In this document: positions 5,659-7,571 of the stretch, one piece after another
How positions within the stretch are numbered: the stretch's first letter is position 1
Layout: every line of letters starts with the position of its first letter
The notes under the pieces: model-generated
What the model saw: only the letters and a program-made list of their open reading frames with translations
Databases searched by the model: none
Told to the model about the DNA's origin: nothing
Position numbers and translations under genes: made by a program
Origin: CAYFXE01 sp964347035
Lineage (GTDB): Bacteria > Acidobacteriota > Aminicenantia > Aminicenantales > Aminicenantaceae
Length of the DNA: 7,571 nucleotides
Assembly (NCBI GenBank): GCA_964347035.1
Contig: CAYFXE010000070.1
Location: forward strand, 1 to 7,571
Direction of reading: 5' to 3'

Positions 5659-6840
5659 ATGCTCATACGGGAGAAGATAGAACAAGCCGTTAAGATATTA
5701 AACGAACTATCGATAGACTGTTGGATCACATTTGTCAGGGAAAGTGCGATAAACCGAGATCCCATGTTGGATTTCTTAATCCCGTCTGATGTCACCTGGC
5801 ATTCAGCCTTTATCGTCACAAATTCTGGAGAAACATACGCCATCGTAGGCCAGATGGACAGGCAAACGATCGAAGATCTGGGAGTGTACAGGCATGTTTT
5901 GGATTATGTGGAGGGGATTAAAGAGAGCTTGACAAGGACGTTGAAAGAAATCAATCCTTCCTTGATTGCCGTAAATTATTCAAAAGACAGTGAAATAAGC
6001 GATGGACTGACTCATGGGATGTATCTGACTCTCCTCGAGTTTCTAACAGAAATAGGTTATGAGGATAGGGTGATTTCCTCAGAAGAGGTGACATCGGGTT
6101 TGAAAGCGAGAAAGACAGACCACGAGGTTGAGCGTATAAAGACAGCCATAGATCATACCCTGGATATCATGAATTCCACAGCTTCTTTTATTGCTCCTGG
6201 AAGAACAGAAAGGGAAATTGCCGAATACATGATAGGAGAAGTGGAAAAAAGAAATCTCGATTTTGCCTGGGATAGATCGCACTGTCCGGCCGTTTTCACA
6301 GGACCAGTGACAGCCGAGGCCCACTACAAACCCACCGATCGAAAAATCGAGAGAGGCCACGTTCTCAACATGGATTTTGGCGTGAAATTCGAAGATTACT
6401 GCTCAGACATCCAGCGGACATTTTATGTCTTGGAGGAGGGTGAGACACAGGCTCCGCCAGAGGTGCAGAAAGGATTTGACACTATTGTCACCGCCATCGA
6501 ACTGGCCAGACAAGCGTTGAAGCCAGGAGTCCAGGGCGTCGAGATCGATTCGATCGCCCGCGATCACATCGTTTCCCAGGGATATGAAGAATACCCTCAT
6601 GGCCTGGGGCATCAGGTGGGACGGTTTGCTCATGACGGGACTGCTCTTCTAGGGCCTGCATGGGAAAAATATGCCCAAAAACCCTTCAAAAAAATAGAAG
6701 AAGGCATGGTTTTTACCATCGAGCCCCGGCTTAAGGTCCCGGCCCGGGGTGTTGTGACAATCGAAGAGATGGTGATCGTCCAAAAACACCAGGCCGAATT
6801 TTTATCAGAGCCTCAGAAAGACGTCATTTTAATAAAATAA
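5659..6840 (+). CDS. M24-family metallopeptidase (Xaa-Pro aminopeptidase/prolidase-like)
   Basis: This 393-residue cytoplasmic protein (no signal peptide) has a creatinase-type N-terminal domain (about 1-150) and a pita-bread catalytic domain (about 155-385). The five dinuclear metal ligands are visible: Asp239 (NMDFG), Asp250 (CSDIQRT), His318 (second His of HGLGH), Glu355 (TIEPR) and Glu369 (TIEEM). His314 and His325 (AHD) match the auxiliary active-site histidines of aminopeptidase P. The family removes N-terminal residues before proline or splits Xaa-Pro dipeptides. Some members have other substrates, so specificity is not assigned. The length is in the usual range for Xaa-Pro family proteins. 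It is transcribed away from the hydroxylase cluster from the shared intergenic region, and there is no evident functional link. It ends 118 nt before the convergent cyclophilin gene, with an inverted repeat between them. Confidence 0.93.
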   Translation: MLIREKIEQAVKILNELSIDCWITFVRESAINRDPMLDFLIPSDVTWHSAFIVTNSGETYAIVGQMDRQTIEDLGVYRHVLDYVEGIKESLTRTLKEINPSLIAVNYSKDSEISDGLTHGMYLTLLEFLTEIGYEDRVISSEEVTSGLKARKTDHEVERIKTAIDHTLDIMNSTASFIAPGRTEREIAEYMIGEVEKRNLDFAWDRSHCPAVFTGPVTAEAHYKPTDRKIERGHVLNMDFGVKFEDYCSDIQRTFYVLEEGETQAPPEVQKGFDTIVTAIELARQALKPGVQGVEIDSIARDHIVSQGYEEYPHGLGHQVGRFAHDGTALLGPAWEKYAQKPFKKIEEGMVFTIEPRLKVPARGVVTIEEMVIVQKHQAEFLSEPQKDVILIK

Positions 6841-6868
6841 GCTGGAACAGGCGTCAGGATCAAGCTGA

Positions 6869-6949
6869 TGGGGTCAGGCCTTGTCGTCCGGAAGCGCTGT
6901 GTCTCTGCCTTTACTCGAGTACAAAACCTTGGGATAAGGCCTGACCCCA
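6869..6949. repeat. Perfect 14-bp inverted repeat around a 53-nt loop, REP/MITE-like
   Basis: TGGGGTCAGGCCTT (6869-6882) is repeated in exact reverse complement at 6936-6949. Each arm contains the self-complementary AGGCCT. An AGCT lies just outside each arm (6863-6866 and 6949-6952), at offset positions. The 53-nt loop contains the 10-bp palindrome TACTCGAGTA (6912-6921). Neither arm is followed by a T-run on either strand, so it is not a standard intrinsic terminator, although it lies between convergent genes and could impede polymerase from both sides. From memory, GGGGTCAG-type palindromes recur in genomes that carry IS200-like Y1 (REP-associated) transposases. No transposase is present here, so a non-autonomous element is inferred only. 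Confidence 0.75.
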
Positions 6950-6958
6950 GCTCAGACA

Positions 6959-7546
6959 TTATTCGATCCTGTTGATGGAAAGGATTTCGATTGTTGGGTC
7001 GAGCATCTGGCTCTCAGCGGGTTGTTGCTGGATTTTGCGGACGATATCCATCCCCTCGATGACTCTCCCAAAAGCGGCAAATCCTTGGCCATCAGGATTT
7101 CGTTGGCCGCCAAAATCCAGCTCCGGCTGATCATTGATACAGATAAAAAATTCAGAAGAGGCGGAACCGGGCTCGCTTCTCGCCATTGAAATCACACCGT
7201 CTTTATGCAATACACCTGTTTTTTTTGTGGTTTCATGCTCGATCGGAGCGAACCTCTGAACTCTCTCAGCGAACCTTAATCCGCCCTGGATGACTTCGAT
7301 CTTTATGTCGTTCGTCGGCTGGTTGTCCATGGTGACCACTCTGTAAAAAGACGCTCCTTCGAATAAGTTTTTATCAACATACTTGAGGAAGTTGGCCGCC
7401 GTTAAAGGTGCGTCATCGATGTATATTTCGACTTTAATATCTCCCAGTTCGGTTTGGATCAAAACCCGAGGATTTTCCTCTGCCCAAACAAGAGTATACC
7501 AAGAGCAAATAAAAATAAGGACTAATAATGCAGTTAAAATCTTCAT
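6959..7546 (-). CDS. Secreted cyclophilin-type peptidyl-prolyl cis-trans isomerase
   Basis: This 195-residue protein starts with a Sec signal peptide: Lys2, a hydrophobic core (4-21) and a likely cleavage after VWA (20-22). That leaves about 173 residues outside the cytoplasm or in the periplasm, where it would catalyse proline isomerisation during protein folding. Cyclophilin landmarks are in order: LGDIKVEIY (34-42), AANFLKYV (50-57), FYRVV (67-71) with the catalytic Arg69, VIQGG (85-89) with Gln87, ISMARSEPGSASSEFFI (119-135) with the substrate-pocket phenylalanines, and GFAAFGRVIEGMD (155-167). The human CypA residues Trp121 and His126 are not conserved in the segment after ELDF; Phe156 seems to sit at the His126 position. 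This is seen in other divergent bacterial secreted forms. The start at 7546 has AAGGAG (7561-7556) 9 nt upstream; its promoter lies outside the window. There is no lipobox, since the cysteine at 14 lacks the preceding LA/SG pattern. Confidence 0.93.
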   Translation of the reverse strand: MKILTALLVLIFICSWYTLVWAEENPRVLIQTELGDIKVEIYIDDAPLTAANFLKYVDKNLFEGASFYRVVTMDNQPTNDIKIEVIQGGLRFAERVQRFAPIEHETTKKTGVLHKDGVISMARSEPGSASSEFFICINDQPELDFGGQRNPDGQGFAAFGRVIEGMDIVRKIQQQPAESQMLDPTIEILSINRIE

Positions 7547-7571
7547 AGGTTTTGACTCCTTTCCAAGGTGC

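Overview
The window carries one long leftward gene cluster (positions 5494 down to 1, running off the left edge), one rightward gene (5659-6840), and a separate leftward gene at the right edge (6959-7546). It looks bacterial. Shine-Dalgarno sites are strong (AGGAGG type), the gene heads are sigma70-like, and Tat and Sec signals are bacterial in form. GC is moderate, roughly half by eye. The mix of Tat-exported molybdenum hydroxylases, a secreted cyclophilin and a GGGGTCAGGCC palindrome reminds me of Acidobacteriota/Aminicenantes-like or deltaproteobacterial genomes. That placement is a weak guess, since no rRNA or marker gene is present.

The leftward cluster, in transcription order, has six genes: a six-to-seven-helix membrane protein of unknown function (5494-4823); a Tat-signal [2Fe-2S] subunit (4794-4174); a canonical molybdopterin-binding subunit (4172-1914); a FAD subunit with an extra four-cysteine motif (1914-940); a second [2Fe-2S] subunit without a signal (859-386); and a second large molybdopterin subunit of the IorB-like, permuted type with its own Tat-like motif (381 to the left edge, truncated). 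The first five intervals are tight: 28 nt, 1 nt, a 1-nt overlap, then an 80-nt AT-rich gap, then 4 nt. The cluster therefore holds two distinct xanthine-oxidase-family enzymes. One is a three-subunit S-L-M complex resembling periplasmic aldehyde oxidoreductase (PaoABC). The other is a two-subunit S-L complex resembling isoquinoline 1-oxidoreductase (IorAB). In each enzyme exactly one subunit carries the Tat-type signal: the small one in the first, the large one in the second. This suggests that both complexes are folded with cofactor in the cytoplasm and exported whole.

The 164-nt divergent intergenic region (5495-5658) holds a near-consensus leftward promoter (TTGCCA-N17-TATAAT) with an A-tract, UP-element-like stretch just upstream, and a plausible rightward promoter (TTGACG-N17-TATACG) for the M24 metallopeptidase gene. 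All five metal ligands of the peptidase are visible. Between the convergent peptidase and cyclophilin genes lies a perfect 14-bp inverted repeat with a 53-nt loop. It is not a classical terminator and may be a REP/MITE-like element. The last gene is a signal-peptide-bearing cyclophilin-type peptidyl-prolyl isomerase.

No tRNA, rRNA, CRISPR array or intact mobile element was seen. No gene-free stretch exceeds 300 bases; the longest is the divergent intergenic region.
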